Source: Allolobophora icterica (Eukaryota > Annelida > Clitellata > Crassiclitellata > Lumbricidae). Taken from it: 64,000 bases of DNA. Both the position numbers and the translations under genes were made by a program. The notes under the pieces are model-generated. The model ran no database searches, was not told the DNA's origin, and was given only the letters and a program-made list of their open reading frames with translations. The first letter of the stretch is position 1; every line of letters begins with the position of its first letter. The stretch spans positions 7,887,474-7,951,473 of the forward strand of contig OY744611.1 of assembly GCA_963556255.1 (NCBI GenBank). Direction: 5' to 3'. Shown here in pieces: positions 48,669 through 59,867 of the stretch.

Positions 48669-49145
48669 TGTGAACTGAGTTTTGTGTACAGTCTTGCAGT
48701 GCGAGATATTGGCGTATATATTTAGTGCGCTTACTTTAGTTTCACGTGTATATGTATATATGATAGATGTATAACGTATAGTCTTAGTGACACGCGCGGC
48801 CGGCCGACATCGGCAGCGGCGCGCTATATGTATATTATTAGAGTTCGCTTATGCGCACAGAAGACAGGTGTGTCAAGAGGCGCGAAGAATTATGCTGACT
48901 AGAGAAGTTTGAATTCGAGTGTGTTCGCTGTAGTAGTGTGGCTGACTAGTTGAGTTGTAATCGAATTGAGTTCTGTCTGTTTGTTTCTTATTAAACTGAA
49001 AAGATATTAAACTGTGTTGCTGATTAATTCAGGTTATACTTATACGTAGAATTAGTGTTCAAAAGGTGAACGTTAAATAGGCGTTAAGTATAAAGAGAAC
49101 AAGGATTTAATCAGAAGGATTGTCAACGGAAGGATTGGGTTGACA
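48669..49145 (+). repeat. 3' LTR of the Gmr1-like element
   Basis: Same length as the 5' copy and identical except at one visible base. It is preceded by a purine-rich tract (GAAAAAGGAAGGAGG, 48652-48666), the expected polypurine primer for plus-strand synthesis. Confidence 0.93.
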
Positions 49146-49797
49146 TCTGGAATGAAGGATATGTAAAAGCAACCCTCAAGAACTCAGTTCTGGGCTAAGA
49201 CGTACAAAGAGGCACATTACAAAACACTGGTGAGCAAAGCTATCAAAGGTTGTTTCATTTCATATTCCTACTTATCTGAGCAATGTTTTTCTCAGATGAT
49301 CAACAGAAAGGACAAAATGGAATAGACTGATCAGACTGGTCTGAGCATGCTTACGTAGTGCATTTGCAAAAGCTGTGGATCCTTGTTTTAAAATGATCCA
49401 GAGAAAAATTCGGGTGCAAAAATCCCACAACCTGTTACTAAGTTAACGTACACTAGAAATGATTCAATATGAACATTTCCATTCTTTAAAAATGTCAACA
49501 GTTTAAAATAACTAGTTTAACTATAGCATTTTTAACAATATTCACTTATCACGATTGCTTGGTGTGTCGCCAAATTTGGTAGCAGGTTTAGGTGTGTCGT
49601 GGGCCAAAAAAGGTTAAGAACCTCTGGTTTAGGTGCACCTCAAGGCTTTATATAATTTCAGTACTAACTAAATATAACTAAATATATTTAAATTTGAATG
49701 TAGCCGTACTCTCCATCCTTCTTCTTGCCAACTCTTTATCCAACCATCCAAATAAAGTATCGAGGAATTGTGCATTTTCGCACGCATGGTATATTCT

Positions 49798-49890
49798 GTC
49801 AGTGGCGGCGATCTTGTCTGAGAGGTGGGGGGACAAAGTCGGCCATGGTCTGGTTGTCCAAAAAATTTGATGACCTTTTTTAGGAATTCA
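49798..49890. mobile_element. Fragment of a CAGTGGCGGCGATC hAT-type MITE
   Basis: GTCAGTGGCGGCGATCTTGT, followed by CTGAGAGGTGGGGGGACAAAGTCGGCC, matches the right end (complemented) of the complete element at 62353-62799. A further partial copy begins at 63643. No second terminus is visible here. Confidence 0.65.
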
Positions 49891-50311
49891 TCACCAATTC
49901 GCTGACAGGTGAAACTGATCTATCTTAGTACTTGCGTTTTTATGTGAAGTCATAATAATTTGGCGCATTATAATTATTACTGAGCAATGATGTTTCCTTT
50001 TAAAAGCATGCTCATGCATGCTCGTTACGACACGATCCAGTTTTATATATTTCGTGAATCGATATAAATGTCTCATTTGAGGCTCTTTAAGACTTTAACG
50101 ACGATTTGTATTGGTTCCAAGTCACTTTTAGTACACTTTCGCTGTTAAAATGCTAGTGAGACTTAAACCCAGAGTGATCTCTTGTCAACAACCTTCAGAA
50201 TATTCTTTACTTCCATTTCTAATTCAACTAATATTGATTTAGCTTAACTGCAATTTACTAAAATTACCTCCAAGAAAGTAGTGTAAAATTGAAATATGCT
50301 TTTGCTTGTAG
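49891..50311. other. Intronic sequence, no gene seen
   Basis: It ends in the acceptor TTTTGCTTGTAG used for the next exon. No other feature was recognised. Confidence 0.4.
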
Positions 50312-50668
50312 GAGTAATAAAAATTGAAGTGCAAAATCGTGGTGGAAATACGGAAACACAACTAATACATGAAAAAATCGAAGACTTTCGAAACAAAACA
50401 AAACCGTGGTCCCATCAAACTGAAAAATTCATCAATCAGCTGAGGGAGGAACACTTAGAAATCCTCAACTCCCAACTCGACAGACAGACTGTGGTCGTTT
50501 GGATCTGGTATCATTCACAGGCAGCTCTTGAAAATATTCAGAGGTTGCACGAATCAAATCAGCTGAGAGATATGTTATTTGGTGTTGCAAATATTCGACC
50601 GTCTACTTCTGAAATCATCCAATCGAAAGTGATCAACATTGATACCAATCAGTTCAAGAAAAGCGTTG
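50312..50668 (+). CDS. Host exon, TRADD-N-like helical/beta segment
   Basis: The 357-nt exon follows TTTTGCTTGTAG and ends before GCAAGT, a classical GC-AG intron donor (GTTG/GCAAGT). It begins in phase 1, fitting the CARD exon, and leaves one base, which fits the exon at 51587. It reads TQLIHEKIEDFRNKTKPWSH, LREEHLEILNSQLDRQTVVV and WIWYHSQAALENIQRLHESN, then FGVANIRPSTSEI and INIDTNQFKKSV. The hydrophobic strand VVVWIWY followed by a helix and a terminal I-x-ID-x-x-x-F resembles TRADD N-terminal-like modules of invertebrate immune proteins. That family call is tentative. Reading past the donor gives a stop within five codons. Confidence 0.6.
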
Positions 50669-51586
50669 GCAAGTTCTTATGAGCACACTCATCATAAAGA
50701 AAATGCAAAACATATTATTATCAAAATAATATACTGCTTTGGTGCATGAATTGGTGCAGGAAGACATTTCAAAAAGGACAAAGTGCAGTGTAGAGTCATA
50801 GAAATTAATTTGATTCATAAGACTGTAGGCAGTAAGACTAAAATTATGTGACAGCTTCAAGTGAACAGCGAGTGAGCTGAGCAGGCAGATGCTGAAGAAT
50901 GGCAATTCTAATCTTATGACTTCTATAGCACCGTAATCATAATGCACAAGTCATCAACCTCTGATCGCTTCAAGTGGCAATGTAGTCGAACTCATCGGCT
51001 ATTAGTATACCCAGGTACGAACAGGCAGTTAGGCTACAAGTGAAAACGAGCACGATCAGTAGTTAGTTAGAGATAAAAAGAGAACATAAGCAGATGAACA
51101 GCAAGAATTTTTGACCCATGAACAGCAGCTTCACGAACAGCAGTTGCTGATAGTTAGCAAGTGAGACCAGCAGGCAGTTGCAGATGAACAGCGAGCGACA
51201 GACATTTACAGATCTGAGGGCACAAATAACAAAATAAATATAAAGAACTATACATTGTACAGTAATAGATTGAAATCCGCCTAATACTATTTCTTGCAGT
51301 TTAATAGAAACAATTTGAAACTAATAAATATAAAAATAATATTTATTAATAAATTAATCGTTTTTTTGTTATTGTCGTAAGTCGAATCTATTGAACGAGC
51401 AAGCAGTGCTGTTAGTTGTCAGATGCTAATTATGTAACTATAATTAAAGCTATAGCAAATAAATAAACGAATAAATAAATAATTTAAAGCAAATATAACA
51501 TTAGTCATAAATAATAAAGAAATAAGGTAATGTTGGCAGTCAATTATGAATATATTAATAACCTTTAGGCCTATTTTTTATTTTAG
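50669..51586. other. Intron (GC-AG) with A-rich spacer
   Basis: Bases 51060-51230 contain a degenerate repeat of GAACAGCAG/GAACAGCGAGC words. The 3' end is a good pyrimidine tract (CCTATTTTTTATTTTAG). No gene is seen. Confidence 0.5.
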
Positions 51587-52482
51587 TCGTACGTCCAATT
51601 TCCGCCAAATTCAATGACAGAATCTACGAAAAAGCAGCGTCTGCAGTGACTAAACTGGGAAATGAAATCTACGTCCTCTGTCCACCACACTCTTCTCGTC
51701 CAAGTGTTATTAGTGTCTTTGAGGATCGAAGTCCATTTCGTCTTCAGAAGGAAATAGAAATAAAAGAGATTAAATATCCCAGGTCCATTGTATACAGTGA
51801 GAAAGAAAATTGTCTTTACGTGTCAGATCTAGTGGAGGAATGCGTCTGGAAGATTACAAGAGAAACAGATGACCAACACAGGATCATCAAATGGCTGACC
51901 ACAGATTGTGCGCCGGATGTTCTGTCAGGTTCCAGCGAAGGTCAGTTGTTGATGATCAATGACTCCACTCTGAGGATCTACGGATCAGACGCAGAACTTA
52001 TTCGATCGATTCAGTTACCAAGCGACATCGCAACTCCAATACATGCAGTGGAAACATCCATCGGCAATTTCATCATCATTCATAGGGATGTAGAAAAGGC
52101 ACAGGAGACTTGGTTAAGTGAGAAAGAGTGGCAGAGGAAGTGGGCAGTAAGTGAGTTGAACAGCGATGGACAGGTGGTCATCCGTCGTTTCATTCCGTCA
52201 AATGAGACACAGAAAGCAATTACTCCTGCATATATATCACTCGATTCTGACGATCAAGTGTTTCTGGCTGACGATGAGAATGGTAAAGTGATTCTCTTGG
52301 ATTCCGATCTTAAATGGAATCGAATTATTTGTCCAACAAAAGAAGAGGATGAGGAGGAAGGAAAGAAGAACTTAGGGCGTGCAAAGTTATGGAGATTGTA
52401 TTACGACGAAGAAAACAAACAACTGATTGTCACAACAGATATCGGAAAAGGAGTTAATGTTTACACTATGAGTCGAAAATAA
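51587..52482 (+). CDS. Host terminal exon, beta-propeller-like (NHL/TRIM-type) region
   Basis: The exon is open for about 298 codons from the acceptor at 51586 to a TAA at 52480-52482. It begins VRPISAKFNDRIYEKAASAV. Repeating strands follow: NEIYVLCPPHSSRPSVISVF, YPRSIVYSEKENCLYVSDLV, WKITRETD, LLMINDSTLRIYGSDAELIR, AYISLDSDDQVFLADDENGK and LWRLYYDEENKQLIVTT. The pattern (P-x-x-I-x-hydrophobic-D/S...L-hydrophobic-V-x-D...hydrophobic-x-x-hydrophobic) is that of NHL-type beta-propeller blades, about five or six. An AATAAA overlaps the stop and may be the poly-A signal. The propeller would be the ligand- or RNA-binding end of the adaptor. No repeat or transposase character is seen. Confidence 0.75.
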
Positions 52483-52749
52483 ACTCACTTTTCATCCAGA
52501 GAATCTAACAGAGAAACACCCCTTATATTCTATTTTGATTTATCTGATCAAACTATCAATATCCGCTAATATATTTTATGATTATTTAACAGATACAAGA
52601 AGAAATATTTTGACTCGGTTATTTTCTAACATTTTCCAAAAAAATTCACTTTTTAAAAATCACAGACATGTAATACCTATAGCGCGTATGGTCGATAAGT
52701 AAGAAGATAGTTGGACATTTTGTCATTTATTGTTTTCTTAAGAGCAGCA

Positions 52750-52935
52750 ATGGGACGCGGTGGTGTAGCAGTGTGTCCTGTGCCTAGTAACCGGAGTGTC
52801 GCAGGTTCTAATCTATAGGGTAAGTGGAGCAAGGCAAAAATTGACCCTGTTGTTGCTGTAGCCTATGTGACATAAGATAATTAAGTGGTGTTATTTAGTT
52901 GACATTCAGGATTGGTTAATAATCCCTGAAAGCAG
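52750..52935 (+). mobile_element. tRNA-derived SINE
   Basis: It begins GGGACGCGGTGGTGTAGCAG, an A-box-like segment. A B-box-like GGTTCTAATCT lies about 40 bases later (52804-52814), followed by a body with ATTGACCCTGTTGTTGCTGT. The end is not clear, perhaps near 52935 where an A-rich stretch starts. The B-box differs from the consensus GGTTCGAATCC at one or two positions. Confidence 0.6.
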
Positions 52936-53474
52936 AATGTAAATGAACATAAAATGAGTCTAAGAGTGTTTTGCTTTTAGGAAAAGATCTCCTCAGTCTC
53001 TTCTTAAAGAGTTATCTGAGCTTGATCTCTCTAACATTACCAATAATAACGATCCTCAGTTAGCGTGGGATTTATTTTATAAAGAAGCTACTGTCAGACT
53101 GGACCGATTATATCCTTTTCGGATGGTGTCGATGACGTCTGCTGATCCGCATTTTTTGACTCAGTTAATGAAACATCTTCTACGAGCCAAGAATAGATTG
53201 ATGAGATCTGGTCGGGTTGAGAGAGCATCAGCCATTGCATTGAGAATTGGTAATCTTATTGAGAGATCTACCAAGGAGCATCTGAGAGATATTAATCCTC
53301 AAGATGGTCTTGAAGAACTTTGGAAACGTGTTGGTAAGATTACTCAAAGAAAATCTTCAGAACCCATAGACGATGATCAAATTACGCCGGATTCATTCAA
53401 CAATTCTTACGCTCAAGTTTCTTATGATCAGGACTATGTTCCACCTGAATACAAATCTACTGTTTCTCGAGATA

Positions 53475-54095
53475 TTCAATTCAATTCAATTCAATTCAAT
53501 GTCGTTTATTGCAATCCTGACAGTTGTAACACATATACATATATTCTGCAAACATTTCGCAAGGAGTCAAGGAAGACCCAAAAGGGACCAAGATCCCGCT
53601 GACGGGCCGCCTATACATGTGAAATTACCAAGACAGATTAAGATAAGAAGCAGGAAGAAAACCAGAGAAAGAAGATAAAAGAAGAAAAGAAAGAAGCTCA
53701 AGGAGAGCATAACTGAAAAGAAAAATAACCATCTAGGTAATCTTAACTATTCTTAACTAAATTTAGCTCTCGCTAGAGGCCATTCAGCCGACCCCTCGCA
53801 CCCCCACGCCGCGCACACACCCACCGAACAGATTACCAGAACGTTTCTGGGTGGAGCCACATTTCGGAGTTTCTCGGTTTAGATCCAGGTGATCACGATT
53901 CACGAACCAAGTAGAAATTCTTTAAGATTTTTTTTGAAAGCATAATAAGTGGTAGCGGAGCGGATAACCTGAGGGATTGATTTCCAGAGCTTAGGGCCTG
54001 AAGATTTAATGCCAAATCCTCGTAAATTTGTACGCGCTCTGTCAGGGCGGTACGTGTGAGCATTTCTTGTTTGATAGGCGTATAACATTAACTAC
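53475..54095 (-). mobile_element. 5'-truncated LINE 3' end, inserted in the LINE at 52980
   Basis: The minus strand starts with ARTNLRGFGIKSSGPKLWKS and IPQVIRSATTYYAFKKNLKE, a LINE ORF2 C-terminus. A 3' UTR of about 400 bases follows, ending in (TTGAA)n at 53475-53500, the short tandem tail seen in CR1-like elements. It interrupts the sense reading of the outer LINE. Confidence 0.7.
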
Positions 54096-54246
54096 AGAGT
54101 ATAGAATTTTCCAGATCCTTGACAGTCTATCAAATACGGCTAAGGGAGCAGATCAACTTCCTGCTTGGTATTTAAGAATCACTGCTCCTTTCTACTCGGA
54201 GGTCCTTGCTGCCCTCATCAACCTTTTGATTTCGTCTTCTCATGTT

Positions 54247-54534
54247 TGTCACGCTCAGCGATCTTACTGCTGATCGACCGCTGGCGCCCTCTGGTGATCA
54301 CGGACGGTAGCTGGAGGAGCGCCAGTGGACCGTCGTCAGTCGACTCTACCTGGTGAAGAAGGAGAGGCAGGTCGAAGGTGAAGGTCACGCCGGAGAGAAA
54401 GACTTTCGAAAAGACTGAACTTGAACTTAAACTTTTCTACGAAGTTATTTCTATTTAATACAAGGAAAAACGAGAACGACGGTGTTGGACTGTTTTATTG
54501 ATGCAAACAAGTATCCTCGGAACGAGGCGTGACA
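54247..54534. mobile_element. Solo LTR, 288 bp
   Basis: It begins TGTCACGCTCAGCG and ends GAGGCGTGACA. The inverted tips (TGTCACGC/GCGTGACA) and the 5-bp duplication ATGTT (54242-54246 and 54535-54539) are those of an LTR retrotransposon reduced by LTR-LTR recombination. Removing it restores the LINE reading on either side. Confidence 0.88.
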
Positions 54535-55810
54535 ATGTTCCTACACAATATAAAAAGCAATCATCCACCCAGTACCAAAGGTTACCTCGCCTACTACTTC
54601 TGTTGACTTCCGTCCTATTTCTGTTACTCCAGCCCTATCCAGAATTGCTGAAAGGGAGCTAGTTCAAAGATTCATATATCCAGCTTTTGAGGATCAAGAA
54701 AATTTTCATCTCTTGGAAGATCAATTTGCATTTCGACCTACAGGATCGACTACAGCAGCTTTAATATCTTCTTCATTCGAATGATTATGTTGCCATTATT
54801 TCTTTGGATTTATCCAAAGCCTTTGATACTGTTAGGCGTAGTTCTCTTGCTAAGAAATTAGCTACTCTAGATATACATGTATTTGATAATATTTACAATT
54901 AGTTAGTCAACTTTTTAGAAGATAGAATCCATGTAGCTAAGTTTCGGGGCAAGATGTCCAATGTTGCTGCTATTAATGCCAGTATTGTCCAAGGGTCTGG
55001 TGTTGGTCCAGCCTTGTTTGATATTAACACTGTGGGTCTTCACCCGGTTTATGGTGTTAATAAGATGCCCAAGTTTGCTGGTGATACTTATCTTATCATT
55101 GGATCATCCATGAGAGCAACTGTTGATAAAGAACTTGAAAATGTTTCTTTATGGGCTATTAAGAATAACCTTCTCCTCAATCATTCTAAGTCTAAGGAAT
55201 TGATTGTTGGCAGACGTGGATCTCTAGATTTACCTTCTCCGCCTAGCGGTGTGCTTAGAGTCACCTCTCTTCAGTCTTTAGGTGTTATTATAACAGATGA
55301 TCTTCGTGCATCCTCCCATGTTAGTGAGACTTTGAGATCTTGCTCTGGTTCTCTTTATGAACTTGCTCTAGTTTCTCTTTAAGATTCCATGGTCTGCCTG
55401 ATACTGCTTTACATATGGTTTCTTATATGACTACTGTTGCTCGACTCTTATATGCTGATCCGGCTTGGTGGGATTTTGCTACTGCTGATGATTGCGCCAG
55501 ATTGAAGAGATTTCTTGCCTGTATGTGTAGAATGGGTTACCTTTCGCCTGATGTTCGGGATTTTGATGATTTGATGAATGATGCTGATGAAAATCTACTT
55601 CGGTCTGTCATCCGATCATCAATTCATGTACTTAGACCTATAATTCCTCCTATTGTTCAACGTTCTCACAGCTTAAGACCTAGACAGCATGATTTCTTTT
55701 TGCCTTTTAAGGATAGGCCTAACAGAAATTTTTTTCTAGGGCCTTGTATAGTAGCATTAAAACTTTGTAATATTCTCTCCTTGTTAAATACATTTTTTGT
55801 ATATTGATTA

Positions 55811-56880
55811 ATATTATAGCTTATTAATATTAGTGTTGTTATTATTATTAACAATAGTAATGATAATATTAATACTAATATTATTTCTTTCTCTTAAGAA
55901 AGATTATTTTCTTTCTAGGGTCATGTTTAATATTCTAAATGATTTATATTTAATAGATTTGTATATAGTTTCGTTGTTGTATCGTCGTTTTAACTTGCTT
56001 CTTGAGTTTGTTTGTTATGGGTGTGTCAAACTACTATTTTCAATAAACGAATACTTACTTACTTAGAAAGTAAATGAACATCCAATATTTACGCATTTAT
56101 ACAAAGCAAATTATAAAAAATAGTGGAAGTTAAACGGCCATGCTGTATACCCCGTGATCGATCGAGTCGAGCTGCTACGATCAACTTGGCTCGGCCGATA
56201 TCGACTCGATCGACTTTGTCGACTATCTGACCTTTCGTCGACTTAATCAACTTGGCAAATAAACAACCGACTTGGTCGACTTTGTAGACTTGGACTGTAG
56301 TCTCTTGGCCAAAATTGCTGATGACTGTTGAATTCTTATATTACAGTACCTAAATTACTTATGAATTTCAATTGCACACTCTTTATCAAACTGTCAACAA
56401 GTAATTGAACTGGTAAGTAAAATTCAGGCATTATACTGATATCATTGTGTGCTTGACTTGAGCTAATATCTCAAAAAATCATACTATACACTCCAGACAA
56501 GAAACTTTAAACTGCTCAAGATTACCTCAAGTTAGTTACGATAGTAGTTTGTAGTGCATATAGGCTAAGGTTAAACAGAACAGTGAAGCAAAGCTACCCC
56601 AATATATGACAATATTACAAATATTATTCATTGTCCGAACATTGTAAACGTAAGTAAGTAAGTAAGTATATTCTTTAATAAAAAGCACTAGCAAACACAC
56701 AGTGCTGTTCATGGTAAACACATTTCAATCAAACAAGGTAGACATAATTATGATAATCAAACAATTAAACAACATAACCAATCATGTAAGAGATAAGTTA
56801 TTACGAATCAAGTGGGACGTAAGGGGTCGAAGAGTAGAGCAGTAAAGTAGCCAGATCCAGTGAGAGCATAATTGATATAG
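55811..56880. other. AT-rich sequence with a GTCGAC-rich patch
   Basis: No gene was seen. Bases 56157-56290 repeat CGACTTGGTCGACTTTGT-like words many times, with palindromic TCGA cores. A short (AAGT)n lies at 56649-56669. Confidence 0.45.
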
Positions 56881-56884
56881 TTTT

Positions 56885-57112
56885 TTTTATTCCGGATAAT
56901 TCTATAGCGCCTCTCGAAGTCAACTACTACTCAGATGCGCTCCCGACTACAGCATTTGATACTGTGCCGGAATTTTCACGCCGAAGCGCCACGAGCAGTT
57001 GCGAGTGAAGGACTTGCCCAAGGTCCGTACGCAGCGGCTAGAGTGGGATTCTAACTTGCAACCCTCCGGTCACAAGGCGCCGAACTTACCACTGAACCAC
57101 CACACCTAGCGA
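56885..57112 (-). mobile_element. tRNA-derived SINE
   Basis: The minus strand starts CTAGGTGTGGTGGTTCAGTG, a good A-box region. It then carries a B-box-like GGTTGCAAGTTAGAATCCC, followed by a body (GGACCTTGGGCAAGTCCTTC, GGCGCTTCGGCGTGAAAATT) and a tail GGCGCTATAGAATTATCCGG with AATAAAAAAAA. The tRNA head, body and A-rich tail are all present, about 228 bp. Confidence 0.75.
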
Positions 57113-57960
57113 GGAAGCATTTCTGAGACAAATTATTATACCTTCGAAGCTCACGGTTAAGGGGCCGTGGGCGCAGTGAGTGGCAAATGAGCTCAATCGG
57201 CGGCAGCATAGTATGTAATGCAATGGCAGGGATTGTGAAAACACTAGCTAAGAAACTAGCCTCAGCATTATTAGTATTACAAAGTGCCTCAAATGAGGGG
57301 ATGATGAAGGTAAGTACCTCTGACGCACCAGCCTCCGGACTATATACTCCATCTCTATGGCCTCGCGCTCCTGTCCGCTCGCAATAACCATAACACCATA
57401 GGCGCAGACTTTTGGGGGCCAGCCGGAGCACGTGCCCACCTCAATAATTGAAGGGGCACGTGCATCCAGTGCAACTAGTGTAGAAGGAATAACTAAATCC
57501 CCCTATTTTGGACAAGTTTACGCCACTGCACCACACGGGCGTGCAATAAAGCATCCTGCCAACTGCAGTGGCGCGCATCACATCAAAATAAACTGTCCCC
57601 CGAAAGCCCACGTGACCTCAAAACCCGGAGAGCGTAGAAGGACTGCCTTGAATTACAGATAAAGTGTCTGATGTGACTACAGAACTCAAATTTCCGATTA
57701 AGCTCAACACACAGAATATTAAGAGTGTGCAACCTAGTGATAACACCTAGAATGGAAGATGGGGCGTATCATTGGACCCCTGAGGGCGGGTGAATTTTAG
57801 GTCTATTTCACTGGACTTGCACATATTAAAGCTTAGGTTACAGCTGTGTGCCCAGACAGTAATGAGCTCGAATTCTACCTCAGTGGTAGTAATGCTTCAT
57901 GCGCGGAAAGCAATGTAACAATCATCGGCATATTTAAAAATGCGGTTGCTTCTGTTGATT
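57113..57960. other. No gene seen
   Basis: Short open readings occur on both strands between 57187 and 57660 but none resembles a protein I know. The composition is more GC-rich than the surroundings. Confidence 0.35.
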
Positions 57961-57967
57961 GGTTTTA

Positions 57968-58555
57968 AACTTCAAATCAAATCAAATCAAATCCGTTTAT
58001 TAAAACAACCCAGTAGTGCAAGACAAAACAATAACATTTTTGTAGTGTAGTGGGTGTTATAACAGGATGCCCCCAAGGGATAAGTCCCGCTACTTGGGGC
58101 ACCCCACGATCACAGGCAGAACGGATATGTATGTCTTATGATAACTAGTAAGAGTTAACTAGCTTAACTAATAAATCAACTAAATTCAAAATTAGATTGT
58201 GATTGCAATTATGTACATAACAACAACTGTAAATTAGATTTACACAGTAGATGGTCAAACCATTATAAGCTGGAGGTGTCTATCTGCTGTACATTATATT
58301 ATTTACAATGGATTATGAAGCATACCAGCTTATCAGTCAGTTCATTATTTGGGTTCATTCAAATGGGAATGATGGGTGTTGCAAATTGATTTATTAAGTA
58401 GGATCTTAGTAACAGTTTGAACCGTTTAATGTGCAAGGCCGAGGTTATTTCAATAGGTAGGGCGTTCCATAGTCTGGGGCCCTGGCATTTAATTGAAAAC
58501 CTTTTTACGTTTATGCGGGCAAATTCAGGTCGATACTTTGAAGCATTTCGAGTTT
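57968..58555 (-). mobile_element. 5'-truncated LINE 3' end with (ATTTG)n tail
   Basis: The minus strand begins FARINVKRFSIKCQGPRLWN and ALPIEITSALHIKRFKLLLR, another LINE ORF2 C-terminus. It continues through a UTR with GTGGGGTGCCCCAAGTAGCG to a terminal ATTTGATTTGATTTGATTTG (57975-57998). The architecture is the same as at 53475-54095, with a different tail word. Confidence 0.72.
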
Positions 58556-58562
58556 AGTGTCC

Positions 58563-58692
58563 AGCTAGAGCCCTGCGCCGGCCGCGCCGCGCCGCCGCCG
58601 CCGACATTTCGTGGGCGCCGCCGCCGCGGATTTTTGTTTGTCGGCGCGCCGCCGCCGCCGCCGCCGACAATCTGTCGGCGCGCCGCCGATGC
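58563..58692. repeat. GC-rich GCCGCC foldback repeat, copy 1
   Basis: It starts CTAGAGCCCTGCGCCGGCCG and continues in GCCGCC and GTCGGCGCGCC words, with TTTTTGTTTGTCGGCGCG in the middle. Complementary GCC and GGC blocks allow strong hairpins. It shares order and wording with 60040-60176. Proline- or Ala-rich readings here are spurious. Confidence 0.75.
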
Positions 58693-59864
58693 CAGTTTTA
58701 TATGCTTAATTGTTATTGTTGCATTTTTCATGTTTTGCATGATATTGCAAAGATAAGCAAACTACTCTCAGAAATGGCACTTTGATTGGTACGAACTCGT
58801 GTGTTAATGAAGAAGATAAAGAGTGAACATAGCTGATTACAATGTTTGTGGTCTTTATCTTGATACCAAGAATGCATTGTCTTCCTGACAAAATTCGTTT
58901 TCCTTATGCTTTGGTCATCTTGTCTTTGTGCCATGATATACACACAGTCATTTAAAGTGATATCTTGTTACAAGTAGCCATTGTTTTGATACATCTGTTC
59001 CTGTTGCCATTTCCTTAATACCTTGACAACAAAAGCAACATGCAATGCATGTCTTTGTATGTGTACTACAGTACTACAATATTCCCTCGTTCGTTACCTT
59101 CATGTTGAATAGCTTCTATAACTTATTGATTGTAGTCTTTGATGTCTGTGGTCTTATTACAATGGTGTAAATTTTTGGCTTAATGTTGTAAGATTAGAGG
59201 AGTTTATGAGTGCTATTAATATCAAGATATGCCATTTAACTAATTCCTGCAGAAGGGAAAGTATAATTGATTAATACTTTTGGCTGGAATCTATTCAGGT
59301 AAGCTGTATCAGTTGACACAGGTTTTGACTTAGTACGTATAGTATCAAGAATGGTCTTTTTCAGTTTAGTCTGATACAAACAATGGTCTATAGCCTATGT
59401 GGAAACTTTAAATGACATGGCACCAATTCAAACGGGCAGCAGACCACCTGGTAAATTCATTGAAATATTAACAGGAGCAAGGCCACTCGGCGCAGTGTAT
59501 AGGAAAACGTATATGTTTACATTTCACTTCATGGCTTCAGCAACCTCTCTTACTGGGAGGATGCTGTTATCCAGCATCTCCCATGTGACTTGGTGTGTAG
59601 GCTTACACTGTATCAGTGCATATGCAAGTGTATTCATCCAAAATGCAAATGCATGTTGCTTCATCTGATTACAATTTGCCAATACCTATACAGGTGTGCA
59701 GTGTAATTAAGGATGTTCATATTTGTAAGGCAAATGTCTGAAGGTGTCTTCTCTTTCAGTCCCTTTATATGTAGTTGAGCTTCAGTGTGATGGAGTGGCT
59801 TTAGAGAGCCTGGCCCTCTTGACTGGTCACAGGCCCAACGGCTGTTCAACTCTCATAGTGACTC
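58693..59864. other. No gene seen
   Basis: AT-rich sequence with one short open stretch (59399-59668) lacking recognisable features. Confidence 0.4.
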
Positions 59865-59867
59865 ACA

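Larger units (their letters stand above)
42173..49145 (+). mobile_element. Full-length Gmr1-like Ty3/gypsy LTR retrotransposon
   Basis: Two 477-bp LTRs (starting TGTGAACT and ending TTGACA) enclose a single intact gag-pol frame. A 5-bp duplication TCTGG flanks the element (42168-42172 and 49146-49150). I see one difference between the LTRs (42253 T versus 48749 A), so the insertion is very recent. The pol order protease-integrase-RT-RNase H is that of Gmr1 elements, a Ty3/gypsy lineage with a copia-like gene order known from fish and marine deuterostomes. There is no envelope gene. This is a candidate active copy. Confidence 0.96.
41636..49626. mobile_element. Internally deleted hAT element, host of the Gmr1-like retrotransposon
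   Basis: The left end CAGAGGTTCTTAAC and the complement of the right end (CAGAGGTTCTTAACCTTTTT) are typical hAT termini. A perfect 8-bp duplication GTTTAGGT flanks them (41628-41635 and 49627-49634). GTGTGTCGCG palindromes fill the left end. Subtracting the LTR element leaves about 1.0 kb, including an ATG at 41992 that opens MDKFIRIKRKFCEFTTDDTK, which looks like the start of a ZBED/FAM200-type hAT transposase. The catalytic part is missing. Confidence 0.88.
52980..55810 (+). pseudogene. Long LINE ORF2 remnant, interrupted by two insertions
   Basis: Plus strand: 52980-53470 is a region between endonuclease and RT (WDLFYKEATVRLDRLYPFRM, RVERASAIALRIGNLIERST). 54100-54245 reads LDSLSNTAKGADQLPAWYLR, and 54540-55385 is RT proper. 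The RT part has FRPISVTPALSRIAERELVQ, FAFRPTGSTTAALISS, AIISLDLSKAFDTV and KFAGDTYLIIGS, where Y/F-A-D-D has become FAGD. 55385-55810 is the C-terminus (LLYADPAWWDFATADDCARL, HSLRPRQHDFFLPF). Stops and frameshifts are present. An inverted LINE 3' end and a solo LTR lie inside it. Confidence 0.8.

Noticed and set aside
42173..49145. Endogenous retrovirus with envelope
   Set aside because: After RNase H only about 110 bases remain before the 3' LTR. There is no envelope, so it is an LTR retrotransposon.
50296..50682. Stand-alone 128-codon gene from the ATG at 50296
   Set aside because: The first codons (MLLLV) are the pyrimidine tract and AG of a splice acceptor, and the last ones lie past a GC donor. 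It is better read as an internal exon.
58493..58756. Proline/arginine-rich small protein on either strand
   Set aside because: It is entirely explained by the GCCGCC repeat.
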